This document shows positions 23,494-31,485 of a stretch of DNA of 39,176 bases, piece after piece. The translations under genes were made by a program, and so were the position numbers. The notes beneath the pieces were generated by a model. That model had not been told where the DNA came from. It saw only the letters and a list, made by a program, of their open reading frames with translations, and ran no database searches. Source of the DNA: Kitasatospora griseola (GTDB lineage: Bacteria > Actinomycetota > Actinomycetes > Streptomycetales > Streptomycetaceae). Position 1 is the first letter of the stretch, and every line of letters begins with the position of its first letter. The DNA lies in NCBI RefSeq assembly GCF_014648555.1, contig NZ_BMRI01000004.1:250139-289314 (forward strand), written 5' to 3'.

Positions 23494-24389
23494 AAGGCGG
23501 CGATCCGGGCGTGCAGGTGGGCCGCGTCCAGGCCGTACGCCGCCAGGTGCTCGGGCAGCGACCCGTAGTGCCGGTGCTCGGCCACCGGCACGCCCAACCC
23601 GAGGACGCGGTGCGGCAGTTGCTCCAGCGCCCGGTGCGCCTCGCGCTCCGAGGTGCCGGCCAGGTACGGCTCGACCAGCACCACGTCGGCCCGGCCACCG
23701 ATCGCCGCCCGCAGGCCCGCCGCGTCGAACGGCCGCACGGTGGCCGCGTACAGCACCGTCACGTCCAGCGTCTCGGTGGCCTCCAGCACCGCGTCCAGCA
23801 TCGGGCCGACCGCCAGCACCACGCCCCGGGCGCCCTCACGGACCGTCAGGAATCGCCCCGGGACGATCGGCCGGGCCTCGCGGTTCTGCTGGACGGACAG
23901 CCGCACGTACTGCAGGCTGTCGCCCGCCGCGACGGCGTGGCGCAGCAGCAGGTCGGCCTCGGCGGGGTGGCCGGGGACGTGCACGTGCCAGTCGGGGAGG
24001 GTGTCCAGCAGGGCGACGTCGCCGGGCGCCATGTGGGTGCGCCCGCCGGCCGGCCAGTCGTAGGAACCGGCCGCGCTCACCAGCACCGCGCCGACGCCCT
24101 GGTGGTTCAGATCCAGCTTCACCTGCTCGAAGGGCCGCTCGATCAGGAAGCTGGCGAAGGTGTGCGCGATCGGCCGCATCCCGGTCAGCGCCAGGCCGCC
24201 GGCGACGCCGATCAGCAGCTGCTCGCGGATGCCGACGTTCACCACCCGGTCGGGGTGGGCGCTGGCCGCCTCGGGGAACTGGGCGGCGCCGATGTCGGCC
24301 AGCACCAGGGCGGTGCGCGGGTCCTGGTCGAGCAGCTCGGCGGTGGTCAGCGCGAACTGGTCGCGCATGGTGAACTCCTGGGTGGTCAT
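23484..24389 (-). CDS. Transketolase, C-terminal subunit (split form)
   Basis: The 301-residue protein carries the pyrimidine-binding and C-terminal domains of transketolase/DXS-type enzymes. NVGIRE56Q holds the glutamate that activates thiamine diphosphate, and the Ala/Gly-rich helix and HTFASFLIERPFEQVK follow as in the family. It transfers two-carbon units between sugar phosphates only with the N-terminal subunit encoded 50 bp upstream on the same strand. The ATG has GGAG about 10 nt upstream; a second ATG (MRDQF) seven codons in is possible. Together the two genes equal about 535 residues, shorter than classical 650-700-residue TktA, so the exact sugar substrate is uncertain. Confidence 0.88.
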   Translation of the reverse strand: MTTQEFTMRDQFALTTAELLDQDPRTALVLADIGAAQFPEAASAHPDRVVNVGIREQLLIGVAGGLALTGMRPIAHTFASFLIERPFEQVKLDLNHQGVGAVLVSAAGSYDWPAGGRTHMAPGDVALLDTLPDWHVHVPGHPAEADLLLRHAVAAGDSLQYVRLSVQQNREARPIVPGRFLTVREGARGVVLAVGPMLDAVLEATETLDVTVLYAATVRPFDAAGLRAAIGGRADVVLVEPYLAGTSEREAHRALEQLPHRVLGLGVPVAEHRHYGSLPEHLAAYGLDAAHLHARIAAFLW

Positions 24390-24439
24390 GGTCTGCGGTC
24401 TCCGCTCTCGGTCGTTCTCGGGCAGCTGCTCTTGGGTGC

Positions 24440-25144
24440 TCAGCCGAACTTGGGCTCGGTGCGGGCCACCACCACGTGCGGGCGGCCGGGGTGCGGGGCG
24501 GTGTACGCCCGGTACAGCTCCTCGTGGTCGCGGCCGTCCACGGTGGCCGTCGACCAGCCCTCGCCCGCGAACCGGGCCGCGATGCCGCCGTTCCAGCCGT
24601 GCGTGGCCGAGGAGTTGTCGATCACCACCGCGTGCAGCCGCTCCAGGCCGTACGCCCCGGCGAACGCCACCGCCTCGTGGTTGCTGCCCTCGTCGAACTC
24701 GGCGTCCCCGATCAGCACCCACACCGCCGGGGCGTGCAGGCCCTGCGCCCGCAGGCCCAGCGCGGTGCCCACGGCCAGCGGCAGCCCGTGCCCCAGCGAC
24801 CCGGAGCCGATCTCCGCGCCGGGCACCAGCAGCCGGTCCGGGTGGTGGCCTAGCGGCGAGTCGTACGACCCGAAGCTCGGCAGCAGCTCCACCGGGAAGA
24901 AGCCCTTCGCGGCCAGCACCGCGTAGTACGCCATCGGGCCGTGGCCCTTGGACAGCAGGAAGCGGTCCCGGTCGGGCGCGTCCACGGTGGCCGGGCCGAC
25001 CTTGAGCACCCGGTCGTACAGCACCCACAGCGCGTCCAGGGTGGAGTTCGCGGCCGGCGAGTGCTTCTCGTCGCCGGTCATCAGCGAGATCAGGTGGGGC
25101 AGTTCGTCGAAACCGCCGGGAGTGCGCGTTGCTTCGCTCGTCAT
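24440..25144 (-). CDS. Transketolase, N-terminal (TPP-binding) subunit (split form)
   Basis: The 234-residue protein is the thiamine diphosphate-binding half. The GD(G)-x-N motif is G146-D147-A-E-F-D-E...V-I-D-N177. H28 (EKHSPAANS) and H68 (LLSKGHGPMAYYA) match conserved active-site histidines, and IGSGSLGHGLPLAVGTALG is the usual helix before the motif. There is no ribosome-binding site before the ATG, but a -10-like GATCCT ends 7 nt before it, fitting a leaderless mRNA. The gene is divergent from soxR, 65 bp away, with a SoxR-like operator inside its promoter. Cotranscription with the C-terminal subunit (50-bp gap) is expected. Confidence 0.88.
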   Translation of the reverse strand: MTSEATRTPGGFDELPHLISLMTGDEKHSPAANSTLDALWVLYDRVLKVGPATVDAPDRDRFLLSKGHGPMAYYAVLAAKGFFPVELLPSFGSYDSPLGHHPDRLLVPGAEIGSGSLGHGLPLAVGTALGLRAQGLHAPAVWVLIGDAEFDEGSNHEAVAFAGAYGLERLHAVVIDNSSATHGWNGGIAARFAGEGWSTATVDGRDHEELYRAYTAPHPGRPHVVVARTEPKFG

Positions 25145-25151
25145 GCCAACG

Positions 25152-25182
25152 AGGATCCAACTTCAAGTGCGCTTCAGGTCAA
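25152..25182 (-). promoter_or_regulatory. SoxR-type promoter of the split transketolase (leaderless)
   Basis: On the minus strand TTGACC (25177-25182) and GATCCT (25152-25157) are separated by exactly 19 bp, the long spacing of MerR-family promoters. The spacer holds CCTGAAGCGCACTTGAAG (25161-25178), an imperfect palindrome that agrees with the E. coli soxS SoxR box CCTCAAGTTAACTTGAGG, as I recall it, at 13 of 18 positions. The -10 ends 7 nt before the transketolase ATG, so the mRNA would begin at or next to the start codon. Confidence 0.65.
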
Positions 25183-25195
25183 GGCCGTGCGCCGG

Positions 25196-25201
25196 TAGTG
25201 T
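25196..25201 (+). promoter_or_regulatory. -10-like element of soxR
   Basis: TAGTGT fits the actinomycete TAnnnT pattern and ends 8 nt before the soxR ATG, which has no ribosome-binding site. The SoxR-like palindrome lies just upstream, so autoregulation from the shared site is possible. Confidence 0.3.
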
Positions 25202-25209
25202 TCCGGGCC

Positions 25210-25701
25210 ATGACGCCCACCCGGCACGACCGCCTCACCATCGGCCAGCTCGCCGAGCGCAGCGGCCTCGCCACCTCCGCGCTGCGCTACTACGAGAGCC
25301 TCGGCCTGATCCACGCCGAACGCACCACCGGCAACCAGCGCCGCTACCCGCGCGCGGCGCTGCGCCGGATCGCCTTCGTCCGGGCCGCCCAGCAGGTCGG
25401 ACTCTCCCTGGAGGAGGTCCGCACCGCGCTCGCCCGACTGCCCGTGGACCGCGCGCCCACGCCCCGCGACTGGCACACCGTGGCCGGCGCCTGGCAGCAC
25501 CGGATCGACCGACAGATCGCCGAACTCCAGCTGATGAAGGCCAAGTTGACGGGCTGCATCGGCTGCGGCTGCCTCTCCTTGAGCCGCTGCCTGCTGTACA
25601 ACGCCGACGACCGGGCCGCCGCCGCCGGGCCCGGCGCCCGCTACCTGCTCACCCGCGACCCGGACGACGGGCCCGAACCCGCTGTCGGACCGGATCGCTA
25701 A
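25210..25701 (+). CDS. soxR: Redox-sensing MerR-family activator SoxR
   Basis: The 163-residue protein has a MerR winged helix (LTIGQLAERSGLATSALRYY, residues 9-28, then a wing with GNQRRY), a long dimerisation helix (about 78-113), and the cysteine cluster C116-x2-C119-x-C121-x5-C127. That CX2CXCX5C pattern binds the [2Fe-2S] centre of SoxR, whose oxidation turns on the target promoter. In actinomycetes SoxR responds to redox-active metabolites rather than a general superoxide regulon. There is no ribosome-binding site; a leaderless start is likely. The divergent split transketolase is the obvious target because a SoxR-box-like site lies in the shared 65-bp gap. Confidence 0.9.
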   Translation: MTPTRHDRLTIGQLAERSGLATSALRYYESLGLIHAERTTGNQRRYPRAALRRIAFVRAAQQVGLSLEEVRTALARLPVDRAPTPRDWHTVAGAWQHRIDRQIAELQLMKAKLTGCIGCGCLSLSRCLLYNADDRAAAAGPGARYLLTRDPDDGPEPAVGPDR

Positions 25702-25757
25702 CCTGGCCGGAGGGACCGGTTTCGGCCATCCGTCGTCGAACCGGTTTCCCGGCCGTC

Positions 25758-25763
25758 TATGCT
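25758..25763 (+). promoter_or_regulatory. -10 element of the SAV2177-type methyltransferase
   Basis: TATGCT is a strong -10 match 37 bp before the ATG, giving a leader of about 30 nt. The -35 at 17-18 bp is poor (GTCGAA). Confidence 0.4.
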
Positions 25764-25800
25764 GCCCCCGAAAGCGTGTTCCACCGACGGGGGGCCGGAT

Positions 25801-26652
25801 ATGACCGATCATCAGGAGATCTCGCTCGACTGGATGTCCGGCGAGCAGTGTCCGCCGCCGTCCGCCGAGCTGCGCCCGGAGATCCCGCACCCGGCCCGAA
25901 TGTACGACTACTACCTCGGCGGCAAGGACAACTTCCCCGCCGACCGGGCCGCCGCCGAACAGGTGCTCGCACTCAGCCCACTGGTGCGGATCAGCGCCCT
26001 CGCCAACCGCGCCTTCCTGCAGCGCGCGGTCCGCGCCCTCGCCGCCGAGCAGGGCATCCGCCAGTTCCTCGACATCGGCACCGGCATCCCCTCCGCGGGC
26101 AACACCCACGAGATCGCCCAGGCCGTCGATCCCACCGCCAAGGTCGCCTACCTGGACAACGACCCGATCGTGCTGGTGCACGGCCGGGCCCTGCTGGCCG
26201 GCGCGCAGCTGGGCAGCGTCAGCGTCCTGCAGGCCGACCTGCGCGACCCCGAGGCGATCCTCACCGACCCCGCCGTCCGCGAACTGCTCGACCTCGGCAA
26301 GCCGGTCGCCGTGATGCTGTTCGCGATCCTGCACTTCATCGACGACGCCGACGACCCGTACGGGATCGTCCGCACCCTGGTCGACGCCCTGCCCTCCGGC
26401 AGCTACCTCGCACTCTCGCACGGCACCGCCGACTTCGTCGACCCGGCCGAGGCCTCGAAGGGCCCCGCCGTCTACCGCTCCGCGACCGCGCAGCTCACCA
26501 TGCGCAGCCGCGAACAGGTGCTGCGCTTCTTCGACGGCCTGGAACTGCTCGAACCCGGCCTGGTCACCGCCCCGCTGTGGCGCCCCGACCAGGCCCCGCA
26601 GGACACCGACGGCCAGGTCGCCATCTGGGCCGGCGTCGCCCGCAAGCCCTGA
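25801..26652 (+). CDS. SAM-dependent methyltransferase, SAV2177/DUF574 family
   Basis: The 283-residue protein shows the signature of the streptomycete-expanded Methyltransf_19 family: HPARMYDYYLGGKDNFPAD at residues 30-48 and the SAM-binding loop FLDIGTGIPSAGNTHEIAQ (89-107). An aspartate after the next strand (YLDNDP) and a MLFAILHFI strand follow. The target is unknown for most members. GGGG-rich sequence near the ATG serves as ribosome-binding site. A small hairpin follows its stop, and a sulfurtransferase gene starts 68 bp on. Paralogues are numerous in Streptomyces genomes, so position gives no clue to the substrate. Confidence 0.85.
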   Translation: MTDHQEISLDWMSGEQCPPPSAELRPEIPHPARMYDYYLGGKDNFPADRAAAEQVLALSPLVRISALANRAFLQRAVRALAAEQGIRQFLDIGTGIPSAGNTHEIAQAVDPTAKVAYLDNDPIVLVHGRALLAGAQLGSVSVLQADLRDPEAILTDPAVRELLDLGKPVAVMLFAILHFIDDADDPYGIVRTLVDALPSGSYLALSHGTADFVDPAEASKGPAVYRSATAQLTMRSREQVLRFFDGLELLEPGLVTAPLWRPDQAPQDTDGQVAIWAGVARKP

Positions 26653-26677
26653 CGCCGCCCTCAACCGCCGGGCGGCG
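26653..26677 (+). terminator. Hairpin after the methyltransferase gene
   Basis: CGCCGCCC (26653-26660) pairs exactly with GGGCGGCG (26670-26677) around a 9-nt loop, directly after the stop codon. No U-tract. Confidence 0.5.
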
Positions 26678-26720
26678 GCGGTGCGATCATGAGGCTCCCC
26701 TCACCGACGGAGCCCCCGCC

Positions 26721-27551
26721 ATGACCGCACTGCCGCCGCCCCTGGTCGACGCCGCCTGGCTGGCCGCCCGCCTCGACCGGCCCGACCTGGTCGTCCTCGA
26801 CGCGAGCGTCGGCGCCCACCGCCACGCCGCCCACCGCATCCCCGGCGCCCGCCCGTTCGACCTCGACGGACCGCTGTCCGACCCGTCGTCCGAACTCCCG
26901 CACACCATGCCGTCGGCCGCCGACTTCCAGCGCGAACTGCGCGCCCTCGGCGTCCACGACCGCTCCACCGTGGTCGTCTACGACGGCGCGGGCATCTACT
27001 CCAGCCCGCGCGCCTGGTGGATGCTGCGCGCCATGGGCTTCGACCGCGCCGCCGTCCTGGACGGCGGACTCCCCGCCTGGCAGGCCGCCGGCCACCCCGT
27101 CACCACCCGTCGACTCCCGTACTCCCCCGGCGACTTCACCGCCCGCCCGCGCCCCGGCCTGCTGGTCGACCGCGACACCGTCGCCGCCGCCCTCACCGAC
27201 CCCGCCACCGCCGTCCTGGACGCCCGCTCCCACGACCGCTTCACCGGCGACGCCCCCGAACCCCGCCCCCACCTGCGCCGCGGCCACCTCCCCGGCTCCA
27301 CCAGCCTCCCCTTCACCGACCTGCTCACCCCCGACGGCCGCTACCTCCCCCTCCCCGCCCTCCATACCCGCCTCACCACCGCCACCACCCACCGCCCCCA
27401 CCTCATCACCACCTGCGGCTCCGGCGTCACCGCCTGCATCCTCGCCTTCGCCGCCCACCTCACCGCCCACCCCACCCCCACCGTCTACGACGGCTCCTGG
27501 TCCGACTGGGGCCGCCCGGAAACCGCCCTCCCGGTGGCCACGGGAACCTGA
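26721..27551 (+). CDS. Sulfurtransferase (rhodanese / 3-mercaptopyruvate type)
   Basis: The 276-residue cytoplasmic protein has two rhodanese domains. The N-terminal one (residues 5-120) is inactive-type, with HRIPGARPFDLDGPLSD. The C-terminal one carries the active loop T231-C232-G-S-G-V-T, the form typical of 3-mercaptopyruvate sulfurtransferases rather than thiosulfate sulfurtransferases (CRKGVT). The cysteine takes up sulfur as a persulfide and passes it to thiol acceptors or cyanide. GGAG lies about 8 nt before the ATG. The codon choice in the last third is extremely C-rich. Convergent with the MMPL gene on the right; both stop codons lie in one inverted repeat. Confidence 0.88.
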   Translation: MTALPPPLVDAAWLAARLDRPDLVVLDASVGAHRHAAHRIPGARPFDLDGPLSDPSSELPHTMPSAADFQRELRALGVHDRSTVVVYDGAGIYSSPRAWWMLRAMGFDRAAVLDGGLPAWQAAGHPVTTRRLPYSPGDFTARPRPGLLVDRDTVAAALTDPATAVLDARSHDRFTGDAPEPRPHLRRGHLPGSTSLPFTDLLTPDGRYLPLPALHTRLTTATTHRPHLITTCGSGVTACILAFAAHLTAHPTPTVYDGSWSDWGRPETALPVATGT

Positions 27552-27607
27552 GGTCCACGCCATTTCACCCCGGTCGGTGACCGCCCGCAGCGCTGCGGCG
27601 CACCTCA
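27549..27607. terminator. Convergent terminator region that includes both stop codons
   Basis: TGAGGT (27549-27554) pairs with ACCTCA (27602-27607); each contains the stop codon of one convergent gene. Inside is a perfect 14-bp palindrome CCGCAGC-GCTGCGG (27585-27598). The inner hairpin is the likely terminator for both genes. Confidence 0.5.
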
Positions 27608-29683
27608 GTCGACCTCCACCGCCCTGGACAGCCGGCCCGGCCACCACATGTGGTGGGTGAGGTCGGCGGTGAGGGCGGTGACCAGGACGGAGCGGACGAC
27701 CAGGGTGTCGAGGAGGACGCCTAGGGCGACGGCGAAGCCGATTTCGGCGAAGCCCACCAGGGGGAGGGTGCCGAGGACGGCGAAGGTGGCGGCGAGGATC
27801 AGGCCGGCGGAGGTGATGACGCCGCCGGTGGCGGCGAGGCCGGCGACGGCGCCGCGGCGGGTGCCGAGGTGGGCGGACTCCTCGCGGACGCGGGTCATCA
27901 GGAAGATGTTGTAGTCGATGCCGAGGGCGACCAGGAAGACGAAGACGAAGAGCGGGAACGCCGGGTCCTGGGCCTCGAAGTGGAAGACGTGCGCGAAGAA
28001 GAAGGCGCTGATGCCGAGCGCCGCCGCGTACGAGAGGACCACGGTGGCGATCAGCACCAGCGGCGCGACCACGGCGCGCAGCAGGGCGGCGAGGATCAGC
28101 AGCACCACGGCCAGGACCAGCGGGATGATCACCCGGTTGTCGCGGGCGGCGGCCCGTCCGGCGTCGAGGACGACCGCGGTGGGGCCACCGACCTGGGCGT
28201 TCGCCCCGGGCACGGCGCGCACGGCCGTCCGGACCCGGTCGACGGTGGCGCGGGCGGCGGCGCTGTCGGGGGCGTCGGCGAGGGTCGCCGGGAAGAAGGC
28301 CTCGCCGCCGCGCACCTCGGCGGGGCCGATCCCGGCGATGCCGGCGGTGCTCGCGGCGGCCTGCCGGACGGCGTCCAGCGGCGGGCCGGCGTTGCTGATC
28401 ACCGACAGCGGCGCGCCCGTCCCGCCGGGGAAGTGCGCGGCCAGCACCTGCTGGCCGGTGACGGAGTCGGGGGTGCCGGTGAACGATCCGGCGGCGCTCA
28501 GGCCGGTCGCGTCGAGCGAGACCAGCCCGGCGGTGCAGGCGGCCAGGGCGAGCGCGGTGGCGATCCACACCTTGCGGGGGCGGTCGGCGATCCAGGCGCC
28601 GATCCGCGCCCAGCGCCCGGTCTTCGTCGGCTCGGGCGTGCCGTAGCCCGGGCGGACCGGCCAGAACACCCAGCGTCCGACGGTCACCAGCAGCGCGGGC
28701 AGCAGGGTGAGCATCGCGAGCAGGGCGACGACCACGCCGATCGCGCAGACCGGGCCGAGGCCGCGGGTGGAGTTCATCTCGGCGACCAGCAGGCACAGCA
28801 TCGACGCGACGACCGTCGCCGAACTGGCCAGGACGGCCGGCCCGGCCCGGTGCAGGGCGGCGGCCATCGCCTCGTGCCGGTCCTGGTGGCGTCGCAGTTC
28901 CTCCCGGTAGCGGGCGGTCAGCAGCAGCGCGTAGTCGGTGCCCGCGCCGAGCACCAGCACGATCAGGATGCCGGCGCTCTGCGCGTTGACGGTCAGTCCG
29001 GCGTGCTTCGCCAGCAGGTAGATGACGGCCTCGGCCACCGTCAGCGCCGCCCCGGCGGACAGCAGCGGGAGCAGCCACAGCACGGGGCTGCGGTAGGTGA
29101 GCAGCAGCAGGACGACCACCACGCCGACGGTCGCGAACAGCAGCGTGCTGTCGATGCCCTCGAACGCCTTCGCCTGGTCGGCGGCGATCCCGCCGGGGCC
29201 GGTGACGTGCGTGACCAGCCCGGGCGGCGCGTCGGCCGCGGCGGTGGCGCGCATGCTGTCGACGGCGGGCTTGAGGTTGTTCCACCCGCTGGTGCCGACC
29301 TCGACGGGCACCACGGTCTGCATCGCCTGCCCGTCCGCAGAGACGGTCGGCCCGACCACCGGTCCGACCACGTGCGGCGCGCCGGCGAAGCTCTCGGCGT
29401 CGCGGGCCGCCGCAGCCCGGTCCTCGGCGGTGACGCCACCCGACCGCTCGTACACCACCACGGCCTCGGCGGTGTCCACCGGCTGGAACCGGCGCTGCGC
29501 CTCCTGCACCCGGGTCGACTCGGCGTTCGCGGGCAGCCAGCTGGACGCCTGGTTGTCCTCGGCGCCCATCAGCTTCCCGGCCGGCGGCGCGGCGGCCAGC
29601 AGCAGCATCAGCCACAGCGCCAGCACCACCCACTTGCCGCGCCGCCCGCACGGCAGCGCGGACCATCTTCTGCCGGAACTCAT
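27605..29683 (-). CDS. MMPL/RND family transporter
   Basis: This 692-residue membrane exporter has the two-repeat MMPL plan: helix 1 (residues 17-36, WVVLALWLMLLLAAAPPA), a first extracytoplasmic domain to about 175, helix block 1 with GAGTDYALLLTARYREEL, and helix block 2 with ALGIDYNIFLMTRVREES followed by GGVITSAGLILAATFAVLG. Substrate export is driven by protons through the Asp-Tyr pairs. The only available ATG lacks a strong ribosome-binding site. It lies 113 bp downstream of coaE on the same strand, so it may share that transcript, but this is not required. No biosynthetic neighbour indicates the cargo. Confidence 0.88.
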   Translation of the reverse strand: MSSGRRWSALPCGRRGKWVVLALWLMLLLAAAPPAGKLMGAEDNQASSWLPANAESTRVQEAQRRFQPVDTAEAVVVYERSGGVTAEDRAAAARDAESFAGAPHVVGPVVGPTVSADGQAMQTVVPVEVGTSGWNNLKPAVDSMRATAAADAPPGLVTHVTGPGGIAADQAKAFEGIDSTLLFATVGVVVVLLLLTYRSPVLWLLPLLSAGAALTVAEAVIYLLAKHAGLTVNAQSAGILIVLVLGAGTDYALLLTARYREELRRHQDRHEAMAAALHRAGPAVLASSATVVASMLCLLVAEMNSTRGLGPVCAIGVVVALLAMLTLLPALLVTVGRWVFWPVRPGYGTPEPTKTGRWARIGAWIADRPRKVWIATALALAACTAGLVSLDATGLSAAGSFTGTPDSVTGQQVLAAHFPGGTGAPLSVISNAGPPLDAVRQAAASTAGIAGIGPAEVRGGEAFFPATLADAPDSAAARATVDRVRTAVRAVPGANAQVGGPTAVVLDAGRAAARDNRVIIPLVLAVVLLILAALLRAVVAPLVLIATVVLSYAAALGISAFFFAHVFHFEAQDPAFPLFVFVFLVALGIDYNIFLMTRVREESAHLGTRRGAVAGLAATGGVITSAGLILAATFAVLGTLPLVGFAEIGFAVALGVLLDTLVVRSVLVTALTADLTHHMWWPGRLSRAVEVD

Positions 29684-29796
29684 CGCGACCGGCCCCCAGT
29701 CGACGACCCCGGGCGGGGCCGTCCGCCGCGCCCTCCTCGTCCCAGCATCGGGCCGGGCCCGCCGGCCCGCGCGCGCCGCGACCCGATCGGCGCAGG

Positions 29797-30393
29797 TCAG
29801 GCGCTGCGTTGCGCCAGTTGCCGCCAGAGTTCCCGGACGCGGGCGGTGAGAGCGTCGAGGTCGCCGCTGTTGTCGAGGACCAGGTCGGCGACGGCGAGGC
29901 GGTCCTCACGAGTGGCCTGGGCGGCCATCCGGGCGCGGGCCTCGTCCTCGGGCATGCCGCGCAGCGCCGTCAGGCGGCGCAGGCGTTCGGCGTCGGGGAC
30001 ATCGATGACCACGACCAGGTCGTACAGCGGGGCGAGACCGTTCTCGGCGAGCAGCGGGACGTCGTGCACGACGATCGCGTCCGGGCCGGCGGCGGCCTCC
30101 AGTTCGGCGGACCGGGCCCGCACCAGCGGGTGGACGATGGCGTTGAGCGCGGCGAGGCGGGCCGGGTCGCCGAAGACGATCCGGCCGAGCGCGGGACGGT
30201 CGAGCGCGCCGTCGGGCAGCAGCACCTCGGGGCCGAACTCGGCGACCACCGCGGCCAGTCCGGGCGTCCCGGGGGCGACCACCTCACGGGCGATCAGGTC
30301 CGAGTCGACGATCACCGCGCCCAGCGCGGCCAGTTGGCGGGAGACCTCGCTCTTGCCCGCGCCGATGCCGCCCGTCAGTCCGATCCTCAGCAT
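29797..30393 (-). CDS. coaE: Dephospho-CoA kinase CoaE
   Basis: The 198-residue enzyme phosphorylates the 3'-OH of dephospho-CoA, the last step of coenzyme A synthesis, in the cytoplasm. It begins with the P-loop G8-G-I-G-A-G-K14-S15, followed by [10 protein letters not shown] (substrate-binding aspartates) and the lid-region arginines around [10 protein letters not shown]. Its length is normal for the stand-alone bacterial form; mycobacterial proteins carry an extra C-terminal domain, which is absent here. There is no good ribosome-binding site; a TAACCT 6 nt before the ATG suggests a leaderless mRNA. Location near rpsA is typical of Streptomyces. Confidence 0.93.
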   Translation of the reverse strand: MLRIGLTGGIGAGKSEVSRQLAALGAVIVDSDLIAREVVAPGTPGLAAVVAEFGPEVLLPDGALDRPALGRIVFGDPARLAALNAIVHPLVRARSAELEAAAGPDAIVVHDVPLLAENGLAPLYDLVVVIDVPDAERLRRLTALRGMPEDEARARMAAQATREDRLAVADLVLDNSGDLDALTARVRELWRQLAQRSA

Positions 30394-30399
30394 GCCGCC

Positions 30400-30405
30400 A
30401 GGTTA
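30400..30405 (-). promoter_or_regulatory. -10-like element of a possibly leaderless coaE mRNA
   Basis: Minus-strand TAACCT (TAnnnT pattern) ends 6 nt before the coaE ATG, which would put transcription start on the A of the ATG. No -35 match. Confidence 0.35.
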
Positions 30406-30526
30406 CCGGCCCGTACCGCGGCGCTCGCGGCGGCCCGGGCGGGACGAACACCGGGCGAACTCCGAAGGAACTCTCCGGGCCCTCGTCCAAGGGACGTCCG
30501 GAAAAAGTTGTCCGTACAGCTCTACG

Positions 30527-30540
30527 GGCCCGCTCGGGCC
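30527..30540. other. 14-bp palindrome upstream of the phosphodiesterase-like gene
   Basis: GGCCCG-CT-CGGGCC is a perfect palindrome in the 206-bp divergent gap between coaE and the phosphodiesterase-like gene, a few bases before a TAnnnT-type TAAGGT (30543-30548). It could be an operator or a small hairpin. Nothing else is evident in this gap except an A/T-richer patch at 30510-30520. Confidence 0.3.
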
Positions 30541-30599
30541 GCTAAGGTGCCGAACAGCTCGAACACCTGCACCACCATCGAACGATCGGAGCACCATCC

Positions 30600-31478
30600 G
30601 TGTCCAGCATCTGGCCCGCCGGCCCGCGCCGGGTCCTGGTCGTCGGCATCGACGGCGTCCGTCTCGACCTGCTGCCCGAGCTGCACACCCCGCACCTGGA
30701 CGCGGTCGCCGCCGCCGGTTTCCTCAGCCCCGTCGAGGTGGACGACGCCACCCCGACGATGTCCGGCCCGTGCTGGGCGACCATCGCCACCGGCGTCGGC
30801 GTCGCCAAGCACGGCGTGCTCGGCAACCACCTGGGCGGCCACCGGCTCGACGTGTTCCCGGACTTCACCACCCGGCTGGCCAAGGCCCACCGCCGCCGGA
30901 CCTTCGCGGTCGGCGGCTGGGAGCCGCTGTTCCTGGCCCGCGACGGCGGCCCGCTGTTCAACGCGCCCGGCCGGCTCTCGTACATCGCCCCGCTGGAGGA
31001 CACCCCGGAGGCGTGGGAGGTCTGCGACGAGCGGGTCACCGCCGAGGCCGAGTACGTGCTCGCCCGGTCCGACGACGACCCGCAGGCGTCCTTCGTCTAC
31101 CTCGGCGCGGTCGACGAGACGGCGCACTTCCGCGGCTGCGGCGAGGACTACCGCCGCTCCATCGAGACCGCCGACGCCCGCCTCGGCCGCCTGCTGGCCG
31201 CGCTGCGCGAACGGTCCACGTACGCCGCCGAGGAGTGGACGGTCATCGTCGTCACCGACCACGGCCACGTCGACGCGGGCGGCCACGGCGGCCGCAGCGA
31301 CCTCGAACGCACCGCCTGGATCGCCGCGTTCGGCCCCGGCATCACCCCGGGCGCGCCGGTCGGCCCGCTGCACCACACCGACGTCGCGGCGCACGTGTAC
31401 GCGGCGCTGGAGATCGTCCCCGACCCGCACTGGACGCTCGACGGCCGCCCGTTCACGGCCGCCGTGCCCGCCCTCTGA
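30600..31478 (+). CDS. Alkaline phosphatase-superfamily nucleotide pyrophosphatase/phosphodiesterase
   Basis: The 292-residue protein lacks a signal peptide. It has the metal-binding D18 in VVGIDGV and a nucleophile loop TPTMSGPCWATIATG in which S55 aligns with the catalytic Thr/Ser of NPP-type enzymes. D172 and H176 (GAVDETAH), D220-H221 (VTDHGH) and H229 (GGHGG) can complete the two-metal site. It would hydrolyse a phosphate mono- or diester. The substrate is unknown; nucleotide or sugar-phosphate diesters are possible. The GTG has GGAG 9 nt upstream. It ends 7 bp before a convergent metallo-beta-lactamase-fold gene, with no clear hairpin between. Confidence 0.82.
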   Translation: MSSIWPAGPRRVLVVGIDGVRLDLLPELHTPHLDAVAAAGFLSPVEVDDATPTMSGPCWATIATGVGVAKHGVLGNHLGGHRLDVFPDFTTRLAKAHRRRTFAVGGWEPLFLARDGGPLFNAPGRLSYIAPLEDTPEAWEVCDERVTAEAEYVLARSDDDPQASFVYLGAVDETAHFRGCGEDYRRSIETADARLGRLLAALRERSTYAAEEWTVIVVTDHGHVDAGGHGGRSDLERTAWIAAFGPGITPGAPVGPLHHTDVAAHVYAALEIVPDPHWTLDGRPFTAAVPAL

Positions 31479-31485
31479 CCGACCG

